Shown piece by piece: positions 18,982 through 28,499 of a stretch of 64,000 nt of DNA. A program made the position numbers and the translations under genes. Origin of the DNA: an uncultured Gammaproteobacteria bacterium (GTDB lineage Bacteria; Pseudomonadota; Gammaproteobacteria; Pseudomonadales; Pseudohongiellaceae); the NCBI GenBank assembly GCA_913060975.1, contig CAJXVC010000001.1:549552-613551 (forward strand), given 5' to 3'. Within the stretch, counting starts at the first letter, position 1; each line of letters starts with the position of its first letter. The notes under the pieces were generated by a model. It searched no databases and was not told the origin of the DNA. It saw only the letters and a program-made list of their open reading frames with translations.

Positions 18982-20307
18982 CTAGTTTAACCCGGTCTCT
19001 GGTGCTATGCGCCAGATTTTCTCTGCATCCAGCTGCTTCGAATACAACAGCTCCGCGTCGAAGTTGAGCCGGTCCACGCCATACACTTCATACAAAGCTT
19101 CGAAACTGGCCACCGCCTCATCGGTATCGTGGTCGATTGAAGCAACGAGTTCATGTAAAGACTCAGTATCGGAAAGCGCTTGCGCGGTGTGCATCAAACC
19201 GGCATCACGCATACCAGCAACCAACACCACTTGCGTTTCCGAACTGACCGGGAACGTCGCAAAAAAACCATAGTCCCTGAATGGCTCACCCTTTTCCGGC
19301 AAGCCAGCGTCGCTAGTGTAATATTGCTCAGTATCGAGATTCAAAAGTTCATCGTAGCTGCGCCCGATGGTTAGCCCGGAGGCTGCAAACGCCATCCCTG
19401 TCAGCTTATCCAGCGCACTGATGTAGCCGATATAAACCACATGGTTGCTGCGTATCTCAGCAGTAGTTAGATCCGACATCATGGTGATATTGACCGGTTT
19501 GCCGCTGCGCTGCAGTAACGGCACAATACGCGCCAGGGCAAAAGCGCTGCCTTCTGGCATATAACTCAAATCCAGGTCGAGATAATTTTCGGCGGTTGCG
19601 ATATCACTGAACTGCAACTCCTCCAGATCGCTGCGCGAATTAACGTTGAACTCTCTTACCATGCGGGCAATGTTGCCGTTGGCATTAAGTTCACCGAAGA
19701 TGTAGTAGTCTCCCATCACCAACAGGATTGGCCGGTCGTCGCTGAGTATGGTTTGCCACACGGCGTGTTCCGAAGCTTGTGCAGGTGGCGCTGTCACCGG
19801 CGACTCATCTGACAGTAACAGCATGGCGTTGACTACAAGCAGCACGGCCACGCTAGCCAACAATGTGGAATTGAGCGTCCACCGCCAGCCATGAGAGGGG
19901 TCTTTAGAAGAGCCGCCGGAAAGCCTGCGCGCCAATGCCGACGCTAATTGGCTATTGCCACCATCTGCCGCTTGGGATGCTTCCAGTTCCAAGCGATATT
20001 GGCCTTTCGGGATTACGAGTCGAAACTCAGCACCTGGCGCATGTTGCTGATAGTAATTGTCCAGCTTCTTGCGCAGTTGATGCACATAAACACGCACCGT
20101 GGAATCCGCTGAGACATCATAGTCATCACCCCGCTTCAGGCCATCGATGGCCAGATCAATCTCTTTGGGTGTCTTGTCAGCCAGCGAACATTCGACAAGG
20201 TATTCCAGCAAATTACGGTAATGTCTGGAACGCCCAAGCACACCGCTGGCGATGATTCGCTGCGTGAGCTCACGCAGCGCGGCTGGGTCAAGTGTGGACG
20301 TGGACAT
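18982..20307 (-). CDS. Membrane-anchored winged-helix regulator (ToxR/CadC-like layout)
   Basis: The 441-residue protein has an N-terminal OmpR/ToxR-like winged-helix region of about 105 residues (GRSRHYRNLLEYLVE, then GDDYDVSADSTVRVYVHQLRKKL and IPKGQYRLE), a Gly/Ser linker, one transmembrane helix at about 149-165 (LLASVAVLLVVNAMLLL) and a C-terminal domain of about 270 residues that would be periplasmic. The same N-domain precedes other output or sensor domains in many proteobacteria. The C-terminal domain is unrecognised. A role as a one-component membrane transcription factor is inferred. Confidence 0.65.
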   Translation of the reverse strand: MSTSTLDPAALRELTQRIIASGVLGRSRHYRNLLEYLVECSLADKTPKEIDLAIDGLKRGDDYDVSADSTVRVYVHQLRKKLDNYYQQHAPGAEFRLVIPKGQYRLELEASQAADGGNSQLASALARRLSGGSSKDPSHGWRWTLNSTLLASVAVLLVVNAMLLLSDESPVTAPPAQASEHAVWQTILSDDRPILLVMGDYYIFGELNANGNIARMVREFNVNSRSDLEELQFSDIATAENYLDLDLSYMPEGSAFALARIVPLLQRSGKPVNITMMSDLTTAEIRSNHVVYIGYISALDKLTGMAFAASGLTIGRSYDELLNLDTEQYYTSDAGLPEKGEPFRDYGFFATFPVSSETQVVLVAGMRDAGLMHTAQALSDTESLHELVASIDHDTDEAVASFEALYEVYGVDRLNFDAELLYSKQLDAEKIWRIAPETGLN

Positions 20308-20561
20308 GGTTTGCTGAGTTTTCCGTCAATTTCTGGCGATTGATTAATGCTCAAAAACGCATTGTAACAGTATTGCCAAGGGCTGCCTTGCAGTCAGTCG
20401 GATCACCAATACCACTAATTCAGAGCACAAGGAGTGTGGGCTGTATAGAGAGCATGGATTATTGCCGAGACTGAAGAGATTGGAGGGCCTGTAGAGTCTG
20501 TAGAGTCTGACAATTGAGTTGTTGCCCCACTTTTCCTGGCTCTCAGCTTATAGTTTTTCTT

Positions 20562-21152
20562 TTACTCTGCTCCCCATGCATTGACTGCATAGTGACGCGT
20601 TGCCTTGCGAATATCCGTCGGCCAGCTTGCTGTGTGTTGCTCAAAACCCGATTGATTCTGTGCATAAAGCGCACGCGTGGCTTCCTCAAAACCCGGTAAA
20701 TCACCCGCCATCGCAGTCATGAAGCGGTTGGTAGCATCTTGGGAATGCCGAACAAGCTCTTCGGCACTGGTAGATTGCCGCGCCGCGTCAATTAGGCGAC
20801 GCAAGGCCGCCGATGAGCCCCCCCGCTGCCGGTCCAACCATTCCCAGTGCCTGGGTAGCAGAGTCACCTCACGACCAACAACCCCCAGTTTAGGTCGGCC
20901 ACGCTTCGGCTTTGATGCTTCTTCCGTTGCCTCGCTTCCGGACTGCTCAACGTTGTAGCGTGCCAATACCTCCTGCTCACTGCCTGACAAATCCAGGTCG
21001 AGTTGCTGACCATTGTCCGCCCTGAACAGCAGAACCTCCCCGATGATTTTAGCGTCAACGCCGGTCTTCAGCAGCACTGCAACTTCAGCTACAGTGCCAC
21101 GGGTGAGTAGCTTGCCTTCGGCAAACGCTTGTATTTGTTGTGTATTCGTCAT
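20562..21152 (-). CDS. DUF2239-family protein
   Basis: The 196-residue protein matches DUF2239, recognisable by the central KRGRPKLGVVGREVTLLPRHWEWL followed by a helix with LRRLIDAAR. The RGRPK motif resembles an AT-hook and the segment after it a ribbon-helix-helix-like region, so DNA binding is possible but unproved. The ATG at 21152, nine bases after GGAG, is chosen over an in-frame TTG at 21161. It is monocistronic. Confidence 0.75.
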   Translation of the reverse strand: MTNTQQIQAFAEGKLLTRGTVAEVAVLLKTGVDAKIIGEVLLFRADNGQQLDLDLSGSEQEVLARYNVEQSGSEATEEASKPKRGRPKLGVVGREVTLLPRHWEWLDRQRGGSSAALRRLIDAARQSTSAEELVRHSQDATNRFMTAMAGDLPGFEEATRALYAQNQSGFEQHTASWPTDIRKATRHYAVNAWGAE

Positions 21153-21459
21153 TATTGCCAACTCCAGCTGGGTAAGGGGGATTCTTTTAAGTACCCATCC
21201 CTATTTACCAGCACCCTATCTCATCTATTGATGCGCCGATTGACAATCTATTATTGCCCGGTCCAATTTATTAATACCCGGATATTATTATCATTGCGAA
21301 CCCCGGTCAACCAAATTGACCGGACAGACAGTATTACCCTCGTCTAGCACTTAAAAAACGGGCGCGGCATCATAAGATCGATTGGTGGTTTCTTTGAAAA
21401 TGAAGCAGGACGCTTCCAGGAAGGTAGCAGGCAACAGACGGCAGGCGGTCCGCTGAGAT

Positions 21460-22767
21460 TCAGACCTTGATTAACAGTGATTTAAGCTTGTCGCTAAATT
21501 CAATTTTACCGTCAATGGCATAGTCTTCATGATTACGCTCGATGTAGCGCGGGTCATACAGGTAATTCACCATCGCACCAAGAGACTGGGCGATACCCCT
21601 GTCACTTAAATCAGCCCCGGCATGCAGGCGGTACAATGAAGCACCGTTACCCAGATGAAAGCGCTCAACCGGGTCCAGGGGAAAATCGCCGCGTTTGGCC
21701 TGCATCAAGTAATTGAACACGCACTTGCGTATGAGTTCAGCATTGTCCTCAAGCACTTCTGGCGTCCGCTCGAGTTTGGCAACAGAGGACTTCAAGTCAG
21801 TTATTTCATTAGGCTCATTGCGATCATTCTTCTCCAGCCAGCGCACAAAGCCGGGAATCGGCGAAAGCGTGACAAAGTGCTTGATCGACGGAAACTCACT
21901 GCGCAGTTCCTGCACTACCTGCTTGATCAGGAAATTACCAAACGAGACCGCTTGCAAGCCTGGCTGACAGTTGCTGATGCTGTAGAAAGCAGCTGTGGTG
22001 AAATCATCATCGAACTGGTCTTCATCGGCATCCACGCCGACATCATTGTCTTCCAGAATCGCATTGATCGAAGATGGAATATCCTTGAGCAGCGCCACTT
22101 CCACAAAGATAAGCGGCTCATCAATTAACGCCGGATGGAAGAAAGCAAAGCAACGTCGATTCGGCGGATCGATACGATTACGCAAATCGTCCCAGTCCTT
22201 GATCTCATGAACCGCCTCGTAGCGAATAATACGCTCGAGAATAGCAGCTGAAGTAGACCAGTTGATTGTTTGTAGCTGGAGAAAGCTGCGCCCGAACCAG
22301 GATTTGAATACCCGCAGAAAATCTTCATCGACTGCCTTTAGTTCCGGATGTTCACGGAGTAACTTCAACAAATCCGTGCGCATGGCCACTAAATCGTGTG
22401 TCGCGCCCGGGGTTTGGTTGAGGCGGCGCAGTAACTTGATGCGCTTGGGTTCAGCCGCAGTCGACAGCTTGCTCAGGTTGCCGCTACTTGGCTCAATCTC
22501 GTAGTCGCCGAATGCCTTGGCAACATGCACTGGATCGGCGTTGAAGTTTTGCTCAAGATCCTGAAAGAAAGCCAGTTTGGCTTCGTTATCCAATTGTTCG
22601 TATTGGTCGAGCACCTGGCGCGCCGTAACGATACCGGATACTTCACCCACAGTGCCCATGAGTTTTTCGAGGAGTTCGTCGATAGGTGACGATTCACTGC
22701 CGGAAAAGAGCGAGCGCTGGCGGGTGACCAGATTGGAGAGGAAGTCTTGAAAAAGAGTAAAGGCCAT
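21460..22767 (-). CDS. Malonyl-CoA decarboxylase
   Basis: The protein (435 residues) matches malonyl-CoA decarboxylase along its length and would convert malonyl-CoA to acetyl-CoA and CO2 in the cytosol. The helical N-domain is followed by the GNAT-like catalytic domain, with FFHPALIDEPLIFVEVAL, FYSISNCQPGL, HFVTLSPIPGF and the late HLGNGASLYRLHAGAD carrying a conserved His. It begins 40 bases after the WbuB-like gene on the same strand and might be read from the polysaccharide operon, although its function is unrelated. Confidence 0.92.
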   Translation of the reverse strand: MAFTLFQDFLSNLVTRQRSLFSGSESSPIDELLEKLMGTVGEVSGIVTARQVLDQYEQLDNEAKLAFFQDLEQNFNADPVHVAKAFGDYEIEPSSGNLSKLSTAAEPKRIKLLRRLNQTPGATHDLVAMRTDLLKLLREHPELKAVDEDFLRVFKSWFGRSFLQLQTINWSTSAAILERIIRYEAVHEIKDWDDLRNRIDPPNRRCFAFFHPALIDEPLIFVEVALLKDIPSSINAILEDNDVGVDADEDQFDDDFTTAAFYSISNCQPGLQAVSFGNFLIKQVVQELRSEFPSIKHFVTLSPIPGFVRWLEKNDRNEPNEITDLKSSVAKLERTPEVLEDNAELIRKCVFNYLMQAKRGDFPLDPVERFHLGNGASLYRLHAGADLSDRGIAQSLGAMVNYLYDPRYIERNHEDYAIDGKIEFSDKLKSLLIKV

Positions 22768-22807
22768 GGGTTTATGCTACTGACAATTGGACTCGAACGC
22801 GAGGGTA

Positions 22808-24013
22808 TTAATGTTGAGCAGACTGTGAATCCAGAGCAGTCGCAATCTGTTTCACTGCTGCAGATGACGAGAATAAACGTGAGGCGAGCCCCTGCCCTCG
22901 AGACCGAAAGTCTATCTCGGCATTGAGATCCTCAATGAGATCGGCCATCTGTTGCTGAAGAGTGTTTACATCGTCACTAGTTGAGCAGTAACCAACCGCT
23001 TCTGAGTTGATCAACTGCTCCAGATCATTACCCGGATTAATCTTTGCTAGCACAGGCAAACCTGCCTGCATGTACGTTAAGAACTTACCGGGAATATTAT
23101 GAGTGCGGTGTTTCGTGTCCAGTGCAACTAATCCTGCATCACATTGCTTATAAAGTGCGGGAATTTCATCCGGGCTGATTTCCGGGAAAAAGCGCACATT
23201 GCTCAGGTTTTTCTCGCTTGCAATCGCACGTAGCCGTTCAAACTCACTACCGCGGCCAACGAAGACAAAACCCATATCATCATGCGCCGCAGTGGCAATA
23301 GCCAATTCCAGAAAAACCGCGACGTTTTGAGCCACGCCCATGTTGCCCGCATAGACAAATATTTTACGACCAGCAAAGCCAGTTTTGGCAAGGTCTATAC
23401 TGCACTCGGTAAGCGGCGCCTCACCGATCCAGTTGTGCAGTACTTCGAGTTTTCGGTTCGGACCAGTTAGCCACTTATCGAAATAGACTGCATTACCGGC
23501 GCTCTGAATTCCTATTGTATCTGCCTGCTCATACTGATAATTCGCGACCCATTTGAAAAACTGAAAAACCGGCCCCCTTCCCATTAATCCCATATCCGCA
23601 GCCCATTCCGGAAAAATGTCCCGGATGATCAGGTAGGCATGACAATTATTTTCCCGCTTCAAATATTTGATGAGCGGCCCAAAGAAAATACTCGGGGAGT
23701 ACCAGATCACCCCATCCCAGCGCTCTTGGGCAACAGGTGTTTTTTTGAGCAGGCTGCGCATCACAAAAGGCATGAGAAATTCGCCAAGAGTTCGGCGCAC
23801 ATAGCCAACATCTTTGAATTTTGGCGTCCTCAGTCTTAGCACCTGAACGCCATCAAGCTGCTCAATAGTCCAGTTGGTTGCTAACTCAGGACTTGCTACG
23901 ACTACAGTGATCTCATGACCGGATAATACAAATTGCCTGGCCAGATCGCGGAGCTGTACCGCGCCGGAAGTGCGCAAAGGTGGGTAAGCATCAGCAACGA
24001 GTACTACGCGCAT
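22808..24013 (-). CDS. wbuB: WbuB-like glycosyltransferase, probable FucNAc transferase
   Basis: A family-4 GT-B glycosyltransferase resembling WbuB, which in E. coli O26 is assigned to L-FucNAc transfer. Evidence: the N-terminal VLVADAYPPLRTSGAVQLRDLA, the membrane-associating amphipathic segment YLIIRDIFPEW, and the C-terminal nucleotide-sugar domain with YAGNMGVAQN and NIPGKFLTYMQAGLPVLA. The ATG at 24013, 11 bases after wbjD, is preferred to 24043, which overlaps it; AGG lies nine bases before. It follows the complete UDP-L-FucNAc pathway, which supports that donor. Confidence 0.8.
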   Translation of the reverse strand: MRVVLVADAYPPLRTSGAVQLRDLARQFVLSGHEITVVVASPELATNWTIEQLDGVQVLRLRTPKFKDVGYVRRTLGEFLMPFVMRSLLKKTPVAQERWDGVIWYSPSIFFGPLIKYLKRENNCHAYLIIRDIFPEWAADMGLMGRGPVFQFFKWVANYQYEQADTIGIQSAGNAVYFDKWLTGPNRKLEVLHNWIGEAPLTECSIDLAKTGFAGRKIFVYAGNMGVAQNVAVFLELAIATAAHDDMGFVFVGRGSEFERLRAIASEKNLSNVRFFPEISPDEIPALYKQCDAGLVALDTKHRTHNIPGKFLTYMQAGLPVLAKINPGNDLEQLINSEAVGYCSTSDDVNTLQQQMADLIEDLNAEIDFRSRGQGLASRLFSSSAAVKQIATALDSQSAQH

Positions 24014-24023
24014 GAAGCGTTGC

Positions 24024-25160
24024 CTAGTACTTCTTCCAGACAACGCGATTGATGTAGTCTGTATAACTGTGGATGATTCGAACTACTTTAGCAGACACAT
24101 TGGGGGCATTGTAGTCAGAGACTAAACGTAGCAAACGGTCTTCACCACGCGGCTGATCTGCCAGAATGGCGAGCCCCTGCTGAACTCTTTCAAGACTCAA
24201 ACCAACCATCATTACAGCAGCTTCTTCCATACCCTCAGGTCGCTCATGAGCTTCGCGCAAATTCAACGCTGGAAAATTCAGAATCGACGACTCTTCGTTG
24301 ATGGTTCCACTATCGGACAGTGTCGCTTTCGCCTCAATCTGAAGTTTGACGTAATCACTGAAACCCAATGGCTTTAGCAATCTTACTAATGGGTTTAACT
24401 GTGCATTACTGGAATCAATCTGGGCTTGGGTACGTGGGTGAGTCGATACAATGACTGGCAGGCCATACTCTTCAGCCAGACCATTTAAAATATTCACCAA
24501 TTGCTCGAAATGCTTGGCTGAGGCTATATTTTCTTCCCTGTGTGCACTGACAATGAAGTAATCGCCAGAAGTTAGCTCTAACCGGCTCAGTACATCCGAT
24601 GCGTCTATTTTGTCTCGATAGAACGAGAGCACCTCAAACATCGGGCTCCCTGTTTTGATCACGAGATCGGCTGGCAAACCTTCACGTAACAGGTACTCGC
24701 GGGCAATAGAGCTATAGGTAAGATTGACGTCAGCAGTATGATCAACGATACGCCGATTTATTTCCTCGGGTACACGCTGATCGAAACAGCGGTTGCCCGC
24801 TTCCATGTGGAATACAGGTATTTTGCGGCGCTTTGCCGGCAACACTGAAAGACAACTATTTGTGTCGCCGAGCACCAGCAATGCCTCGGGCTGTATAGTT
24901 TCCAACACTTGATCTACAGCAATTATCAAATTGCCAATAGTTTGTGATGCACTCTGACTATTTTCAGCGCTTGCCAGGAAATGATCAGGCTTGCGAATAC
25001 CCAGATCTTCAAAGAATACCTGATTCAGTTCATAATCGTAATTCTGCCCTGTGTGGACCAGTATGTGATCACAACGCGCATCCAACTCGGCCAGAATCCG
25101 AGACAGCCGAATAATTTCCGGTCGAGTTCCAACTACTGTGACGACTTTTAGTTTTTTCAT
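24024..25160 (-). CDS. wbjD: UDP-N-acetyl-L-fucosamine synthase (WbjD/CapG-type 2-epimerase)
   Basis: A WecB-fold nucleotide-sugar 2-epimerase that, together with the two genes upstream, makes UDP-L-FucNAc from UDP-GlcNAc. Motifs include VVGTRPEIIRLSRI at the N-terminus, the donor-site HTGQNYDYEL, MEAGNRCFDQRVPEEINRR and SDSGTINEESS near the C-terminal active site. The ATG at 25160 (378 residues), two bases after the wbjC stop and nine bases after AGGA, is chosen over an ATG inside wbjC. The specific WbjD/CapG role follows from the gene order. Confidence 0.88.
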   Translation of the reverse strand: MKKLKVVTVVGTRPEIIRLSRILAELDARCDHILVHTGQNYDYELNQVFFEDLGIRKPDHFLASAENSQSASQTIGNLIIAVDQVLETIQPEALLVLGDTNSCLSVLPAKRRKIPVFHMEAGNRCFDQRVPEEINRRIVDHTADVNLTYSSIAREYLLREGLPADLVIKTGSPMFEVLSFYRDKIDASDVLSRLELTSGDYFIVSAHREENIASAKHFEQLVNILNGLAEEYGLPVIVSTHPRTQAQIDSSNAQLNPLVRLLKPLGFSDYVKLQIEAKATLSDSGTINEESSILNFPALNLREAHERPEGMEEAAVMMVGLSLERVQQGLAILADQPRGEDRLLRLVSDYNAPNVSAKVVRIIHSYTDYINRVVWKKY

Positions 25161-25161
25161 A

Positions 25162-26277
25162 TCAAACAGTCCTGGCAATCGTATCTGGCGCTTCTCTATC
25201 GAACACTTCGTTTGCCCATATAAGCACTATTAGTTCGTTATCGCCAACGTTGGTTATATCGTGTACCCAGCCTGGAATCGTCTCCACAACCTGATATTTC
25301 TGGTCAGAGACTTCCAAGTGCACTGTCTCATTAGTAACCAGATGCCGGAAGCCAAACCGTGCCCTGCCCTGAATAATAAGGAACTTCTCTGTTTTTGTAT
25401 GATGATAATGGCTGCCCCGCATGATGCCGGGCTTGGCCGTGAAGAAAGAAAATTGACCGCTGTCACGGGTCTTGAGCATTTCCACGAAAACACCACGGTC
25501 ATCGGCATGGGAAGGCAGATCATAGTGAAACTGCTCCGGGCGCAAGTAGCTCATGTAAGTTGAATAAAGTGCGCGCGTCAGCCCAGTACCCACCGGCTCA
25601 GTTGTCAGATTGCCCCTGCTGTCTTTGAAGGCATAGATCTGTGTGGCCAATTCGCCCAAGGTGGCCGAATACTCTGGTTCGACCTGCCCCGTAACCACCC
25701 CGGAAAGTGGCTCGCCAAGATCGCTAATAAACTTACTGATCAGATCATCGATATAGACTAGTCGCAATGACGTTGATTCATCATTGATCTTGATGGGCAG
25801 CCCCTGAGAGATGTGATGACAAAATGTAGCAACGACTGAATTGTATTCAGGCTTGCACCATTTCCCGAACAGGTTTGGCAAACGATAGATAACTACAGGA
25901 TTACCACTTTCAGCGCTGTAATTGGCAAGCACCATTTCAGCATCTTTCTTGCTTCTGCCGTAATCGTTATCCCGATCCGCCTGAATTGAAGAAGTGAACA
26001 GTATTCGTGCCCGGCTTTCAGCTTTTAGCAAGGCATCGCATAGTAATTGGGTCAACTGCGTATTCACCAACTGGAAATCTGCAGGATCAGATGGCCGGTT
26101 CTCACCAGCCAGATGTATTACGGCATCCACATTGGCTACAAGCTCTGCCAATTCATCAGGTGAATTCCCGCGCCCAAACGTCAGAACAGTCAACTCATCT
26201 ATTTCTGCTAACCTGACCATCAGGTTTTTGCCAACAAATCCCTGATGACCCGTGACGAGAATACGCATTTTATTCAT
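25162..26277 (-). CDS. wbjC: WbjC/CapF bifunctional reductase/epimerase of FucNAc synthesis
   Basis: This enzyme takes the keto sugar from WbjB through 3-epimerisation and 4-reduction to UDP-2-acetamido-2,6-dideoxy-L-talose. Two domains are visible: an N-terminal SDR (MRILVTGHQGFVGKN; the active-site YGRSKKDAEM) and a C-terminal cupin of about 120 residues (FFTAKPGIMRGSHYHHTKTEKFLI, with metal-binding His residues). The fusion is diagnostic for CapF. The ATG at 26277 overlaps the wbjB stop; an ATG at 26268 is nearly as likely, and neither has a strong ribosome-binding site. Confidence 0.9.
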   Translation of the reverse strand: MNKMRILVTGHQGFVGKNLMVRLAEIDELTVLTFGRGNSPDELAELVANVDAVIHLAGENRPSDPADFQLVNTQLTQLLCDALLKAESRARILFTSSIQADRDNDYGRSKKDAEMVLANYSAESGNPVVIYRLPNLFGKWCKPEYNSVVATFCHHISQGLPIKINDESTSLRLVYIDDLISKFISDLGEPLSGVVTGQVEPEYSATLGELATQIYAFKDSRGNLTTEPVGTGLTRALYSTYMSYLRPEQFHYDLPSHADDRGVFVEMLKTRDSGQFSFFTAKPGIMRGSHYHHTKTEKFLIIQGRARFGFRHLVTNETVHLEVSDQKYQVVETIPGWVHDITNVGDNELIVLIWANEVFDREAPDTIARTV

Positions 26278-27298
26278 CAGGGCTAATATACTCGCCTGCA
26301 ACAAGGGATTGCATGAAAGGCAATTTCATCAGAAGTGCCTGCATCCCTTCGACATCAAGTTGAGTCGTATTATTGGAATTATAATCAACCGCTACTGAGA
26401 TACCTGGCTCGCCTTGATCCATAAATTTGCCGTAATTCAGATCACGCAAGTCAGGGGGAATTCTGAAGTAATGGTCGAGCTCTTCAGCGCCAGCCATTTC
26501 CTCTCGACTGAGCAAAGCTTCATACTGCTTTTCACCGTGACGCGTACCGATCACAGATACCGGGTAATCTGGCTTTTGCAAAAGCCCTTTAATGGCTTCG
26601 ACAAGAACCTCGATGGTCGCAGCCGGCGCCTTCTGAACAAAAATATCGCCGGAATCGCCATGCTCAAACGCATAGAGGACCAGATCCACGGCATCATCCA
26701 GCGTCATCATAAAACGAGTCATGGTCGGGTCAGTGACCGAGATAGGCTTATCTTGACGAATCTGATCGACAAACAATGGAATTACAGACCCGCGGGATGC
26801 CATCACATTGCCATAGCGAGTTGCACAAATGGTGGTGCCATTACTTTGCCTGGACTTTGCGACTACTATCTTCTCCATCATGGCCTTGGATATGCCCATT
26901 GCATTGATAGGATAGACGGCTTTGTCTGTACTTAAAGCGACCACCTTCTCGACGCCGGCATTGATCGCAGCTTCAAGTACATTCTCTGTACCGAGAATAT
27001 TGGTCTTGACTGCTTCCAGCGGATGAAATTCACACGCCGGAACCTGCTTTAGTGCCGCTGCATGAAAAATAAAATCAACTCCCCGGACTGCATTCATGAC
27101 AGACTGGTAGTCACGGACATCGCCCACATAGAACTTGAGCTTGTCACTTTGGTAGCGCTTGCGCATGTCGTCTTGTTTTTTTTCATCGCGGCTGAAAATG
27201 CGTATTTCGTTCAACCCAAGGTCCAAAAACCGACGCACAATCGCATTGCCAAATGAGCCAGTGCCCCCGGTTATCAATAGTGTTTTGTTAGCAAACAT
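26270..27298 (-). CDS. wbjB: WbjB/CapE UDP-GlcNAc 5-inverting 4,6-dehydratase
   Basis: The first enzyme of UDP-L-FucNAc synthesis, removing water from UDP-GlcNAc with inversion at C5. It is an SDR with the NAD(P) motif TGGTGSFG at residues 10-17 and the catalytic segment GISKAMMEK, in which Met replaces the usual Tyr, a known peculiarity of CapE. STDKAVYP and RYGNVMASRGSVIPLF are further family motifs. The 342-residue length is typical. It heads the wbjB-wbjC-wbjD-wbuB block. Confidence 0.93.
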   Translation of the reverse strand: MFANKTLLITGGTGSFGNAIVRRFLDLGLNEIRIFSRDEKKQDDMRKRYQSDKLKFYVGDVRDYQSVMNAVRGVDFIFHAAALKQVPACEFHPLEAVKTNILGTENVLEAAINAGVEKVVALSTDKAVYPINAMGISKAMMEKIVVAKSRQSNGTTICATRYGNVMASRGSVIPLFVDQIRQDKPISVTDPTMTRFMMTLDDAVDLVLYAFEHGDSGDIFVQKAPAATIEVLVEAIKGLLQKPDYPVSVIGTRHGEKQYEALLSREEMAGAEELDHYFRIPPDLRDLNYGKFMDQGEPGISVAVDYNSNNTTQLDVEGMQALLMKLPFMQSLVAGEYISPDE

Positions 27299-27326
27299 GG
27301 CGTATTCCTGGCAGTCTGTGGCACAA

Positions 27327-28481
27327 TTATTTACTTAACTTGTTGTCTGCGGTATTCGCAATAAACTGAAACGTTTTTTGAGCGCATTGCTCCCAAGAAT
27401 AGCGCTTTGCCTTCCCATATGCTTTAGTTGCCAATTCTGCCCGCAGATCGGTGCTCTCCATAAGCGTAACTAGTATCGCAGCGATAGAATCTGGTGACTC
27501 TGGGTCAAAATATACACCAGCATCCTCCAATACTTCACTCATTGGGCCGCAATCCGAAGAAGCAACAGGCAAACCCGCCCCCATGGCTTCGAGCAATATA
27601 TTGGGTAAATTCTCACAACTTGACGCAAAGACAAAGGCATCAGTCGTCCCGTATGATTCATGAAGCGTTTCATACGGTTTAGAGCCCTGCCATTTCAAGA
27701 ATTTGCTCTCTGGATCAAGGGCTGCCAATTCTGCTTTGAATTTTTCTCCATAATTGCCCCATTGAGCACCTATGAACTGTATTTCCACAGGAAAGCCATC
27801 CTTTCTTAATTGGCTAACTGCTCGGGCCACTGAAATCTGATGCTTGTAGGGCATAACAATGGAAACATATAAAAGCCGAAAAGGATTTTCGCTATCGCAG
27901 TCATCGATTGAGCGCTGCGATCTCGGCTCACTAAAAAATCTGGGTTCAATACCGTGGGGTACGAGATCAGTATTCACACAGCAACCATGCAACTTCGCTT
28001 GGATAGCTTGCTGCGCATAGCGAGTCAAGAAGATAAGCCCATCAGCATTCTCGAAGGAGCGGCCTTGAGACAAACGCAATAGTTTCATCTTCAGCCACAT
28101 AGCACTTGGAATGCCAAATCTGGCTACTTCTTTGGGTTCGAAAGGCAGCATATTCTGCGACATAGTAATTGTCGGTATACTAATTTTTCGTGGCAGAGTG
28201 CCACCAGGCGAGAACAACACATCACAACCGCTCTCTAGCAACTCATTCGGGAGTTTAAATTGCTGCGCTACCAAACGGTTAAGTAGCCCTGCTTCTAGCC
28301 AGGGGGACGACTTAGCCTCCAACCAGCTATAAGTGGGCAAAGAATCAATGGTGGATTGACAGGCCCATATAGTGACTCTATCTATCCCGCATGCCAAAGG
28401 GTCACCTGCATGTAAAATGCGGGACAAGTGCGTTACACCGCCCCCCATTCTCAGATTGCTGGCATCAATGCCTAAATGCAT
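27327..28481 (-). CDS. Family-4 glycosyltransferase
   Basis: A GT-B enzyme of 384 residues. The N-terminus MHLGIDASNLRMGGGVTHL is the glycine-rich acceptor-side motif and the C-terminal domain has LLYVSIVMPYKHQ, then DAFVFASSCENLPNILLEAMGAGLPVASSDCGPMSEVLEDAG, the EX7E donor-binding signature of GT4. It would add one sugar to the lipid-linked repeat unit at the cytoplasmic membrane face; the sugar is unknown. It lies 28 bases before wbjB. Confidence 0.85.
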   Translation of the reverse strand: MHLGIDASNLRMGGGVTHLSRILHAGDPLACGIDRVTIWACQSTIDSLPTYSWLEAKSSPWLEAGLLNRLVAQQFKLPNELLESGCDVLFSPGGTLPRKISIPTITMSQNMLPFEPKEVARFGIPSAMWLKMKLLRLSQGRSFENADGLIFLTRYAQQAIQAKLHGCCVNTDLVPHGIEPRFFSEPRSQRSIDDCDSENPFRLLYVSIVMPYKHQISVARAVSQLRKDGFPVEIQFIGAQWGNYGEKFKAELAALDPESKFLKWQGSKPYETLHESYGTTDAFVFASSCENLPNILLEAMGAGLPVASSDCGPMSEVLEDAGVYFDPESPDSIAAILVTLMESTDLRAELATKAYGKAKRYSWEQCAQKTFQFIANTADNKLSK

Positions 28482-28499
28482 CTGGTAAGGCTCATTTTC

